The position numbers and the translations under genes were made by a program. From Tsuneonella sediminis (GTDB lineage: Bacteria; Pseudomonadota; Alphaproteobacteria; Sphingomonadales; Sphingomonadaceae): 64,000 nt of DNA. Positions 26,119 to 35,104 of the stretch are shown piece after piece; position 1 is the stretch's first letter; each line of letters starts with the position of its first letter. The notes beneath the pieces were generated by a model, which did no database searches, was not told where the DNA came from, and saw only the letters and a program-made list of their open reading frames with translations. The stretch is taken from the NCBI RefSeq assembly GCF_051912845.1, contig NZ_JBNCBU010000001.1, positions 1,364,001-1,428,000 of the forward strand, in the 5' to 3' direction.

Positions 26119-27141
26119 CTAGACCCACCCGGCAAGTTCGCGCCGCACGAGCGTTTCGAGCATCGTCATCCCGATCTCGCCGGCGTTGAGGCACGACAGG
26201 GCCGCGAACTCGGTGCCGCCGGCCTCGACAAACTGCTCGTGGCCGCGGATCGCCAGCTCCTCGAGCGTTTCGAGGCAGTCGGCCGAAAATCCCGGTGCGG
26301 CGACAGCGAGACGTCTGGTTCCCGCCTTCGCCTCTTCCAACAGAACTGCGTCGGTGGCGGGTTCAAGCCATTTCGCGCGCCCGAACCGGCTCTGGAAGGT
26401 GGTGACGATCCGCAAGTCGGGCCGGGTGAGCGCCTCTTCGAGCAGGCGGGCCGTCTTGCGGCAATGGCAGTGATAGGGGTCGCCGAGTTCGAGGGTGCGC
26501 AGCGGCATCCCATGGAAGCTCAGCAGCAGCACCTCGGGCGCGAAGTCCAGCCGGTCGAGCTGGGCACCGATATCGCCGGCGAGCGCATCGATGTACGCGG
26601 GCTCGTCGTGATACGGCGGCAGCGTGCGCAACGAGGGTTGCCACCGCATTGTCCGCAGTTTGTCCGCCGCCTTGTCCACAACGGTCGCGGTCGTGGCCCC
26701 GCTGTACTGCGGGTACAGCGGCGCAAGCAGGATGCGGTCGCATCCGGCATCCATCAGCGCCTGCAACTCGGCTCCGATCGCGGGGCGGCCATAGCGCATC
26801 GCGTGGCGCACGATGACGCCGTTGCCGAGACGATCCGCCAGGCCCTGCGCCTGCGCCCGGGTTATCGAGGCGAGCGGCGAACCATCGTCGGTCCAGACCT
26901 GGCGGTAAGCCTCCGCGCTCTTTCTGGGCCGGGTGTTGAGGATGATTCCGCGCAGGATCGGCTGCCAAATGAGCGCGGGGATCTCCACCACGCGCCGGTC
27001 GGAAAGGAACTCGCCAAGGTATCGCTTCACGCTTGTGGGGTCCGGCGCGTCGGGCGTGCCGAGATTCACGATTAGCACGCCGATCCTGCCGCTCATGACG
27101 GACGGGTGGTCGGCGGGTAGCGATTGCGGTTGCCAGGTCAT
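26119..27141 (-). CDS. hemH: Ferrochelatase
   Basis: Inserts Fe2+ into protoporphyrin IX in the last step of haem synthesis. The 340-aa protein has GVLIVNLGTPDAP (20-32), the Tyr/Gln-rich LAPLYPQYSG, the catalytic His segment LLSFHGMP and PYHCHCRKTA, and the C-terminal FSADCLETLEELA. The first ATG overlaps the stop of the upstream molybdenum-enzyme gene as ATGA; a second Met 15 residues in (MSGRIGVL) is an alternative start. It may supply haem to the downstream P450. Several C-terminal cysteines are present, but I cannot tell whether they hold the [2Fe-2S] cluster found in some alphaproteobacterial enzymes. Confidence 0.94.
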   Translation of the reverse strand: MTWQPQSLPADHPSVMSGRIGVLIVNLGTPDAPDPTSVKRYLGEFLSDRRVVEIPALIWQPILRGIILNTRPRKSAEAYRQVWTDDGSPLASITRAQAQGLADRLGNGVIVRHAMRYGRPAIGAELQALMDAGCDRILLAPLYPQYSGATTATVVDKAADKLRTMRWQPSLRTLPPYHDEPAYIDALAGDIGAQLDRLDFAPEVLLLSFHGMPLRTLELGDPYHCHCRKTARLLEEALTRPDLRIVTTFQSRFGRAKWLEPATDAVLLEEAKAGTRRLAVAAPGFSADCLETLEELAIRGHEQFVEAGGTEFAALSCLNAGEIGMTMLETLVRRELAGWV

Positions 27142-29417
27142 AGGCCCTCGGACAGCAGGGGAAGCCGGCGCAGGCGCAGGCCGGTCGCCGAATGAAGCGC
27201 GTTGGCGATCGCCGGCGGCGCGACGGCCACCCCGATCTCGCCGGGATCGGCGGGTTCGCCCTCTCCCGAAATGAAATCGACCGCGATCTCGGGACAGTCG
27301 GGGAGTGCGGGCAGACCGAGACCGGCGAGCCGGCTCGTGGTCGGCAAGCCTGATTGGTACTGTAGCGCCGAACCCGTCGCGATACCGACGCCAAAGAGTA
27401 GTCCGCCTTCAACCTGCTGGCGGGCGACATCGAGATTGACGATCCGCCCGAGGTCGACCGCGACGCTCAGCTTCTCGACCCGAACCCCGCCTTCGCCAGC
27501 GCGGGCGGTCGCGACACAGGCAATTCGAGCGACAGGCCCGCCCCCGTCGGGATCGCCGATGCGCCAGCACGCGATGCCGTTGCCGCTCTGCCTGGCCCCT
27601 CCGTCCCACTCTCCCAGCCGCGCCGCGCGCTGAAGACACTCTGCGAGCCGCGGATCGCCGCCCAGCATTCCCATACGAAAGCCCAATGGTTCGCGTCCGA
27701 CGCGCGCGGCCAGCTCGTCGACGAAACTCTCGACGATGAAGGCCAGATAGCCATGCGCATTGCCGCGCAGGCGCCCGCTCGGCAGCCCGACGTCGACCGG
27801 CACGTGGTCGATCGCCACGTCGGGGATCGCGTAGGGGGAGGCTGCGCCCTCGAACGCGAGGGGATCGGGCGCCGCTCCCGCCACCCTCCGCGCCGCGAGC
27901 GCGGTCTTGTTGCCGAAGAGGCGGGCGCCGAATTCCGCGTTGGTCGCGGGCATCGCCACCCGCAGGCGCATGGCGATGGGAGTACCGTCTTCCCGCGCGG
28001 TCCACGCGCTTGCGAGCGCCGCCACCGCGGCGCGGGGCCGCCCACCGACGTGCTCCTGCCATCGCGACCAGATCAGCTGGACCGGCGCTCCGGCTGCCTG
28101 CGCGATGACGGCGGCCTGGATCGCGTGATCGTGTTCGAGCCGCCGGTCGAAACTGCCCCCGGCAGCCATCGGATAGAGCACCGCTTCATCCGCGGAGAGG
28201 CCGACGGCCTTTGCCGCCGCCGCCTTGGCGAGCGCCGGCGCCTGCGAGGCGACCCACAGTTCGAGCCTGCCGTCGGCAAGGCGGGCAGTCGCCGTCGCAG
28301 TTTCGATCATGGCGTGCGTGGCGGGCGCGATCTCGTAGCGATAGGTGGCGGAAGGGTCGCCCTTGCCGGAATCGCCCGCGCCGCGGGTTGCCACCCGGCT
28401 TGCCTCGCCTTCGGTCAGGGCGCCGTCGAGCGCCTCGGCGATCCGCTCGCTGCTGGCGCGGCCAGTGGTTCGAAAGACGGGACTCATCGCCGCCAACGCC
28501 TTTTCCGCCGCCCACCAGGTATCCGCCACCGCCGCGATCCATCCGCGCGACTTCACCACGGCGCGCAGGCCCCGGACCCGCGCAGCCGCTTCCTCGTCGA
28601 AGCCCGCAAGCTCGGTATCGCCTATCGGACCCTGACGGATCGCCGCATAAAGCATCCCCGGGAGCCGGATGTCGCCCGCAAAGGGGAACGTGCCGTCGAC
28701 CTTCGCCGGCAGGTCGAGCCGGGGATAGACGGGGTCCGACCCGAGACCCTGAACCGAGGGTTCCTCGCGACAAGGGCCCGGAAGGACCGGAGCGGGATCG
28801 GGCGGATCGTAGCCGGCGGCATCCTCGGCCAGGGCGGCAAATGCGAGGTGCCTCTCTCCGTGCACGACAAGGCCGTCGTGCACCTGACACTCCTCCCAGG
28901 CGACGTCCCAGCGGTCGGCCGCTGCCATGCACAGCATCGCGCGCGCCGCCGCGGCCGCCTCTCTGGCCGGTCCTTCGTAGGCCGCAAGCGAGGTGCCTTC
29001 CGCGGTCGCTGTGAATCCGGCCGCCTCGGCCCAGCGCCGAGTGACCAGCCCGTCCGGCTCGTCCGCCAGGCCGGGCGCGAACGGCATCCACAGTGGGGCC
29101 CATTTCGCCGCGAGCGGAAGGTTCGCGTAGGCACCCGAAACAGGTGCGGGCTCGACCGCGACGGTGCGCCAGTCCGCGCCCAGTTCCGCGGCGACGACCT
29201 GCGGCAGCAATGTGGTTACGCCCTGGCCCATCTCGAGTTGCGGCACCGCGACCGTGACCACCCCGTCGCGAGCGATCTTGAGCCACGACGAAAAGGCCCA
29301 TTCGCCTCTTCCGGGCGTCAGCGGAGCCCGGTACTCGCGCGGCCACAGGCCCCAGGCAACCAGCAAGCCGCCGCCGATCGCGGCGCCTGCAACAAGACCG
29401 CGGCGGCTGACCTGCAT
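27138..29417 (-). CDS. Orphan molybdenum-binding subunit, isoquinoline-1-oxidoreductase beta-like
   Basis: A 759-aa protein of the xanthine-dehydrogenase molybdopterin-binding family, IorB/PaoC type. The twin-arginine leader SRRGLVAGAAIGGGLLVAWG (4-23) indicates Tat export. Core motifs are VPQLEMGQGVTTLLPQV (58-74), MAAGGSFDRRLEHDHAIQ in mid-protein (where classical enzymes read GGFGGR/K) and the catalytic-glutamate region DPGEIGVAVAPPAIANAL near the C-terminus. The small [2Fe-2S] alpha subunit (IorA) normally encoded alongside is absent here. It begins 3 nt after mrp and overlaps hemH by 4 nt. It may pair with a remote alpha subunit or with the PaoA-like protein encoded 8 kb away. Confidence 0.85.
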   Translation of the reverse strand: MQVSRRGLVAGAAIGGGLLVAWGLWPREYRAPLTPGRGEWAFSSWLKIARDGVVTVAVPQLEMGQGVTTLLPQVVAAELGADWRTVAVEPAPVSGAYANLPLAAKWAPLWMPFAPGLADEPDGLVTRRWAEAAGFTATAEGTSLAAYEGPAREAAAAARAMLCMAAADRWDVAWEECQVHDGLVVHGERHLAFAALAEDAAGYDPPDPAPVLPGPCREEPSVQGLGSDPVYPRLDLPAKVDGTFPFAGDIRLPGMLYAAIRQGPIGDTELAGFDEEAAARVRGLRAVVKSRGWIAAVADTWWAAEKALAAMSPVFRTTGRASSERIAEALDGALTEGEASRVATRGAGDSGKGDPSATYRYEIAPATHAMIETATATARLADGRLELWVASQAPALAKAAAAKAVGLSADEAVLYPMAAGGSFDRRLEHDHAIQAAVIAQAAGAPVQLIWSRWQEHVGGRPRAAVAALASAWTAREDGTPIAMRLRVAMPATNAEFGARLFGNKTALAARRVAGAAPDPLAFEGAASPYAIPDVAIDHVPVDVGLPSGRLRGNAHGYLAFIVESFVDELAARVGREPLGFRMGMLGGDPRLAECLQRAARLGEWDGGARQSGNGIACWRIGDPDGGGPVARIACVATARAGEGGVRVEKLSVAVDLGRIVNLDVARQQVEGGLLFGVGIATGSALQYQSGLPTTSRLAGLGLPALPDCPEIAVDFISGEGEPADPGEIGVAVAPPAIANALHSATGLRLRRLPLLSEGL

Positions 29418-29420
29418 CGC

Positions 29421-30389
29421 CTAGCCGGCCTTCCTGTCGAGCCAGGTACCGATCTTGCGCGCGATTTCGGCGAACGTATCGGCAATGTCCCCATCGCCCG
29501 CCGCGGGCGGCTCGCCCGCGTCGCTCGCCTCGCGCAAGGAAAGGGTAAGCGGGATGCGTCCCAGAAACGGCAATCCCGCCGCCCCGGCCGCCGCCTCGAC
29601 GCCGCCGCGACCGAACGGATCGCTCACCTCGCCGCAATGCGGGCAGGTATAGCCGGCCATGTTCTCGACCAGTCCGATCACCGGGACCGGACCCTTGGCG
29701 AACAGTTCGGCGGCGCGCTGCGCGTCGATGAGTGCGAGGTCCTGCGGGGTAGAAACGATCACCGCACCGGCCGGGCGGTGCTTCTGCAGCATCGTTATCT
29801 GCACGTCGCCGGTGCCCGGCGGAAGGTCGAGCAGGAGCAGCTCGACATCGCCCCATTCCGCATCGATCAGCTGGCCGAGCGCGCCGGAGGCCATAGGGCC
29901 CCGCCACGCGAGCGCCTTGCCCGGCTCCACCAAGTGACCCATCGAAAGCATCGGCACCCCGAACCGGCTGTCGACCGGAATGAGCTTTTCGCCCCTCGCC
30001 TCGGGTCGTACCCCCTCGGTATCGAGCAGCGTCGGCTGGCTCGGACCGTAGATGTCGGCATCGACGAGACCGACCTTGCGGCCGACCCGCGCGAGCGACA
30101 CCGCGAGGTTGGCGGTCAGCGTCGACTTGCCGACCCCGCCCTTGCCCGATCCCACGGCGACTATGACCGGCGCGGCGGGCCTGTCGCTCATTACGGCGAC
30201 CCGGACATCGGAAACGCCCTCGGCATCGCCGAGCAGATCCCGCACCGCGTTTTCGAGATCGCCCCGCCCGCCCGGCGCAAGACCGGTCCCGTCGAGAATC
30301 GCGGTGACCGTGCCGCCGCGCAGTTTAAGCGACCGCACCCGCTCCGCGATTGTCCCGGGCAGGCGATCCATCAGCGAATTCTCGTCCAT
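29421..30389 (-). CDS. mrp: Mrp/ApbC-type Fe-S cluster carrier ATPase
   Basis: A 322-aa P-loop ATPase of the Mrp/NBP35 family that carries and delivers iron-sulfur clusters. There is an N-terminal DUF59-like segment (about residues 5-70), a deviant Walker A GSGKGGVGKST (80-90), VDADIYGPSQP, LLLDLPPGTGD and the cluster-ligating CPHC in MAGYTCPHCGEV. It is the first gene in a minus-strand run with the IorB-like enzyme, hemH and P450, which are respectively a molybdenum (with Fe-S partner), a haem-synthesis and a haem protein. It is divergent from hflK. Confidence 0.92.
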   Translation of the reverse strand: MDENSLMDRLPGTIAERVRSLKLRGGTVTAILDGTGLAPGGRGDLENAVRDLLGDAEGVSDVRVAVMSDRPAAPVIVAVGSGKGGVGKSTLTANLAVSLARVGRKVGLVDADIYGPSQPTLLDTEGVRPEARGEKLIPVDSRFGVPMLSMGHLVEPGKALAWRGPMASGALGQLIDAEWGDVELLLLDLPPGTGDVQITMLQKHRPAGAVIVSTPQDLALIDAQRAAELFAKGPVPVIGLVENMAGYTCPHCGEVSDPFGRGGVEAAAGAAGLPFLGRIPLTLSLREASDAGEPPAAGDGDIADTFAEIARKIGTWLDRKAG

Positions 30390-30464
30390 AGAAGCGCGGC
30401 ACTAGCAGCAAAATCGCGAGCACAACCCCTGTTTTTCCGTCGCGGCGTTCCTATAAGTGGGACC

Positions 30465-31640
30465 ATGGACATGAAGGATGGGTTGGGACGCGTTATCGGC
30501 CTCGCGATGGCTGGCAAAAGCCCGTGGGGGCCCAAGCCCGGCGGCGGCAAGACGCCAGGTGAGGAACCGGATGCAAGCACGACGGGCGGCGAGCCCGCCG
30601 GTCCCGAGGAACCGGCGGCCGACAAGCCGGCGCGCAAGGGACCGCGCAATCCGTGGCTTCCCGCCGGGGACGAGCCGCGCCGTTCCGCCAGCATCGAGGA
30701 CATCTTCAAGCATCGCGGCCCAGAAGGCCCGCGCCGCAGGCTCGGGGGCGGTGGTGGCGGCCCGGGCTTTCGCCTGCCCGAAAGGCCCGGCGGCAAGAGC
30801 TGGTTCCCGTTCGCGGTCGGTGCGATCGTGCTCGTCTGGCTGGGCGTGTCGATGGTCCACCAGGTCGGCCCCAAGGAAGAGGGCATCGTCACCACCTTCG
30901 GCCAGTATTCCCGCACACTGACGCCGGGTCTCAACACCACGCTGCCCTGGCCGATCCAGCAAGTCGACATCGAGGAAGTCAGCCAGTTCCGCGACGAGCA
31001 GATTCCCGAAGGCACCGCGCAGAAGCTGATGCTGACCGGTGACCAGAATCTCGTCGATCTCAGCTACAACGTGCGCTGGTCGATCAAGGACCTGAAGCAG
31101 TTCCGCTTCCAGCTCGCCGATCCCGAAGAGACTCTGCGCGATACCGCCGAAGCCGCGATGCGGGCATCGGTCGCGCAAAAGTCGCTCGACGAGGTCCTGT
31201 CGGGCGCGGGCCGCGCGGATATCGAAGGCTCGGTCATGCGCCGGATGCAGGCCATTCTCGACGCCTATGGATCGGGCATCACCGTCCAGGGCGTGCAGAT
31301 CCGCAAGACCGATCCGCCCAAGGAGGTCGAGGAGGCGTTCAAGGACGTGTCGGCGGCACAGCAGGACGCCGATGCCGAGATCAACCGTGCAGAGGCGTAT
31401 GCGCAGCAGGTCCTGGCCCGCGCGCAGGGCGACGCGGCCAGCTTCGACAAGATCTATGCCGAATACAGGCTCGCACCCGAAGTGACCAAGCGGCGCCTCT
31501 ATTACGAAACCATGGAGCGCGTGTTGCGCAACAACGACAAGACCGTGATCGAGGCGCAGGGCGTGACGCCCTACCTCCCGCTGCCCGAACTGAGAAAGCG
31601 CGCGCAGGCGGCCGGCCAATCGGCGGCGGAGGGCCAGTGA
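30465..31640 (+). CDS. hflK: FtsH regulator HflK
   Basis: A 391-aa SPFH-domain membrane protein that with HflC forms a large cage around FtsH and modulates its proteolysis. A roughly 105-residue Gly/Pro/basic N-terminal tail precedes one transmembrane helix (FPFAVGAIVLVWLGVSM, about 115-131). The SPFH/band-7 domain follows with VGPKEEGIVTTFG, and a coiled-coil region near the C-terminus has AEAYAQQVLARAQGDAA. The ATG at 30465 is used; another at 30471 and one at 30507 (MAGKSPWG) are possible. It overlaps hflC as TGATG. Confidence 0.93.
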   Translation: MDMKDGLGRVIGLAMAGKSPWGPKPGGGKTPGEEPDASTTGGEPAGPEEPAADKPARKGPRNPWLPAGDEPRRSASIEDIFKHRGPEGPRRRLGGGGGGPGFRLPERPGGKSWFPFAVGAIVLVWLGVSMVHQVGPKEEGIVTTFGQYSRTLTPGLNTTLPWPIQQVDIEEVSQFRDEQIPEGTAQKLMLTGDQNLVDLSYNVRWSIKDLKQFRFQLADPEETLRDTAEAAMRASVAQKSLDEVLSGAGRADIEGSVMRRMQAILDAYGSGITVQGVQIRKTDPPKEVEEAFKDVSAAQQDADAEINRAEAYAQQVLARAQGDAASFDKIYAEYRLAPEVTKRRLYYETMERVLRNNDKTVIEAQGVTPYLPLPELRKRAQAAGQSAAEGQ

Positions 31641-32488
31641 TGGAAACGTTCTGGGAAACCCACAAGACCTCGATCGTCGCCGTCGCCCTGGCACTCGTCG
31701 CGGTGTGGTCGAGCCTGGTCGTCGTGCCCGAGACGCAAGAGGCGGTGATCATCCAGGCGGGCCGCCCCGATCGCGTGGCCAACCGCTTCCAGCCCAACAA
31801 GCCTTTCGGCGAGACGGGCGCGGGGATCGTCCTCAGGGTTCCGTTCTACGAGCGCGTGGAGCGGATCGACAAGCGCGTGCTCAAGGTCGACATGGAGCCG
31901 CAGACGGTGCTGTCGACCGACCAGCTGCGCCTCAACGTCGACGCGTATGCTCGCTACCGCATCATCGACCCCGTGAAGATGGTCCAGACGGCCGGCACCC
32001 TGTCTACGGTCGACAGCCAGCTGTCCCAGATCCTCTCGTCGGTGGTCCGTCAGGAGCTTGGTCGGCGCAGCTTCGCTTCGCTGCTGACCGCAGAGCGCGG
32101 AACGACGATGAGCAACATCACCCGGCTGCTCGACGCGCAGGCGCGAAAGTATGGCGCGCAGGTGATCGACGTGCGGATCAAGCAGGCCGATCTTCCCGAC
32201 GGCAGCCCGCTCATCTCCGCGTTCCGGCGGATGGAAACCGCGCGCCAGCAGGAAGCCGCGACCTTGCGCGCGCAGGGCCAGAAGAACGCGCAGATCATCC
32301 GCGCAGAGGCCGACGCGCAGGCCGCGAAGATCTATGCCGAGGCCTATGGCAAGGACCCGCAGTTTTACGACTTCTACCGCGCGATGCAGAGCTACGACAC
32401 GACGTTCGCGGCGGACTCCAAGTCGGGCAGCACCTTCGTGCTCGACCCGAACAACGAGTATCTGAAGCAGTTCCGCGGATCGCGTTGA
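31640..32488 (+). CDS. hflC: FtsH regulator HflC
   Basis: A 282-aa partner of HflK. There is one N-terminal transmembrane helix (about residues 9-26), then the SPFH domain starting VVVPETQEAVIIQAGRP and a coiled-coil stretch (RAEADAQAAKIYAEAYG). The C-terminus carries the family's STFVLDPNNEYLKQF. The ATG at 31640 overlaps the hflK stop, implying translational coupling; a GTG one codon earlier is the alternative. degP follows 74 nt later, as in many alphaproteobacteria. Confidence 0.94.
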   Translation: METFWETHKTSIVAVALALVAVWSSLVVVPETQEAVIIQAGRPDRVANRFQPNKPFGETGAGIVLRVPFYERVERIDKRVLKVDMEPQTVLSTDQLRLNVDAYARYRIIDPVKMVQTAGTLSTVDSQLSQILSSVVRQELGRRSFASLLTAERGTTMSNITRLLDAQARKYGAQVIDVRIKQADLPDGSPLISAFRRMETARQQEAATLRAQGQKNAQIIRAEADAQAAKIYAEAYGKDPQFYDFYRAMQSYDTTFAADSKSGSTFVLDPNNEYLKQFRGSR

Positions 32489-32562
32489 CCGTTCGTCGGT
32501 ATGTTCAATGGGGGTTAAGCCCCGCGGGCGAGAGTGCGCGCCCGAGGGAGATTTGAAAAGAG

Positions 32563-34119
<1,557 letters not shown>

Positions 34120-34148
34120 ACGACCGACCCTCTAGTTAAGTAAGAAAG

Positions 34149-34180
34149 GCCCCGTCCGGTAACTCCGCGGCGGGGCTTTT
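34149..34180 (+). terminator. Rho-independent terminator of hflK-hflC-degP
   Basis: Stem GCCCCG (34149-34154) with CGGGGC (34171-34176) and a 16-nt loop, followed by TTTT. It sits 29 nt after the degP stop. Confidence 0.8.
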
Positions 34181-34202
34181 CGTTGGGGTCGCTCGAAAGC
34201 CG

Positions 34203-34634
34203 TCAGGCTGCGCGCCCCAGCAGCGAACGCAGCCAGTGGGGCAGCCGCAAAGCCCGTTCCTGCACGGGAGGCTTTTCGCAAACCTCCTCGATTTCGACGC
34301 CGACGGCGGGCTCCACCCCCAGCGCGGCCGCCATTATAGCCGAAAGGGTTCGATCGAACCGGATGCCGGCGGTTCGAGGCTGCGCCCACATGACCTGTCC
34401 CGTGATCTGGCGGCCGGGTCCAAAGTCGAGGTTCACCGTAGCCCCCAGGGGAACCGCGAGCCCATCGACGCGAATCTGACAGCCCGTGCGCGAAACGTCG
34501 ACCAGGGTCACGCGGTGCGGGCTCGCGGGGATGCGCGCGATGGCCGATGCGCCCGACACGATGCGCTCGTCGCCCCGGCGATCGCGCGAACCGGCGCCTG
34601 CGGTCATCGTTGCCGGTTCGTGTTCAGCATGCAT
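34203..34634 (-). CDS. PilZ domain protein
   Basis: A 143-aa cytoplasmic protein with a PilZ c-di-GMP-binding domain: an arginine-rich RDRRGDER near residue 18 and the D-x-S-x-x-G motif in LVDVSRTGCQIRV, followed by beta-strands such as QITGQVMWAQPRTAGIRF. The C-terminal 40 residues are a tail of unknown role. The ATG at 34634 is preferred because it follows GGGGAGGG; the frame runs further upstream without motif support. It lies 24 nt after a second, shorter PilZ gene on the same strand, possibly cotranscribed. What it regulates is not evident. Confidence 0.85.
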   Translation of the reverse strand: MHAEHEPATMTAGAGSRDRRGDERIVSGASAIARIPASPHRVTLVDVSRTGCQIRVDGLAVPLGATVNLDFGPGRQITGQVMWAQPRTAGIRFDRTLSAIMAAALGVEPAVGVEIEEVCEKPPVQERALRLPHWLRSLLGRAA

Positions 34635-34657
34635 CACTGCCCTCCCCGGTCCACCCC

Positions 34658-34981
34658 TCAGGCCTGCGGATCGCTGGGTGGATGGACCCGGACAATGTGG
34701 TCGAGGACCGCTGGATGGATCGGCCTGTCGAAAGCGAAACCCGCGCTCGTGTCCCGTGTCCATCGCAATGCCGCACCCAATGCCTCCAGATTTCCCATCT
34801 TCAGGCTGAAGGCCCCGCCGCTTGCCACCGGATGCGGTCCGACCTCGGCCCTGAATCCTTGCGGCGACAGGTCCACGATCACCACGGACCTGCGCGGCCC
34901 CCGGCTGCTGGCAAGAAACCCCCGGATGAACGTCGTACGGCGGCTGTTTTCCCGCCTGTCATCAGAAATAGTCGACTGCAC
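34658..34981 (-). CDS. Short PilZ domain protein
   Basis: A 107-aa protein that is essentially one PilZ domain: DRRENSRR near the N-terminus (RxxxR motif) and D-x-S-x-x-G in VIVDLSPQGFRAEV, then LGAALRWTRDTSAGFAFDRP. It is probably a c-di-GMP-binding effector. Tandem with the 143-aa PilZ gene; both precede nothing else on that strand before degP's convergent terminator. Target unknown. Confidence 0.82.
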   Translation of the reverse strand: MQSTISDDRRENSRRTTFIRGFLASSRGPRRSVVIVDLSPQGFRAEVGPHPVASGGAFSLKMGNLEALGAALRWTRDTSAGFAFDRPIHPAVLDHIVRVHPPSDPQA

Positions 34982-35104
34982 CGCCCTGCTCTTTCTTCAA
35001 TGAAGTATGGAGAGCGACCTTGTTATTGGTGCGGATATTTGCGGACGAAGATTAAAAATTGAATTAATGATTTCATCGCGTCGGCCGGGAATGGAACAGG
35101 CGAT

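Noticed and set aside
34982..35104. Non-coding gene between the PilZ gene and PBP1A
   Set aside because: This short, comparatively AT-rich gap shows no stable stem-loop; it most likely holds promoter or 3' end sequences.
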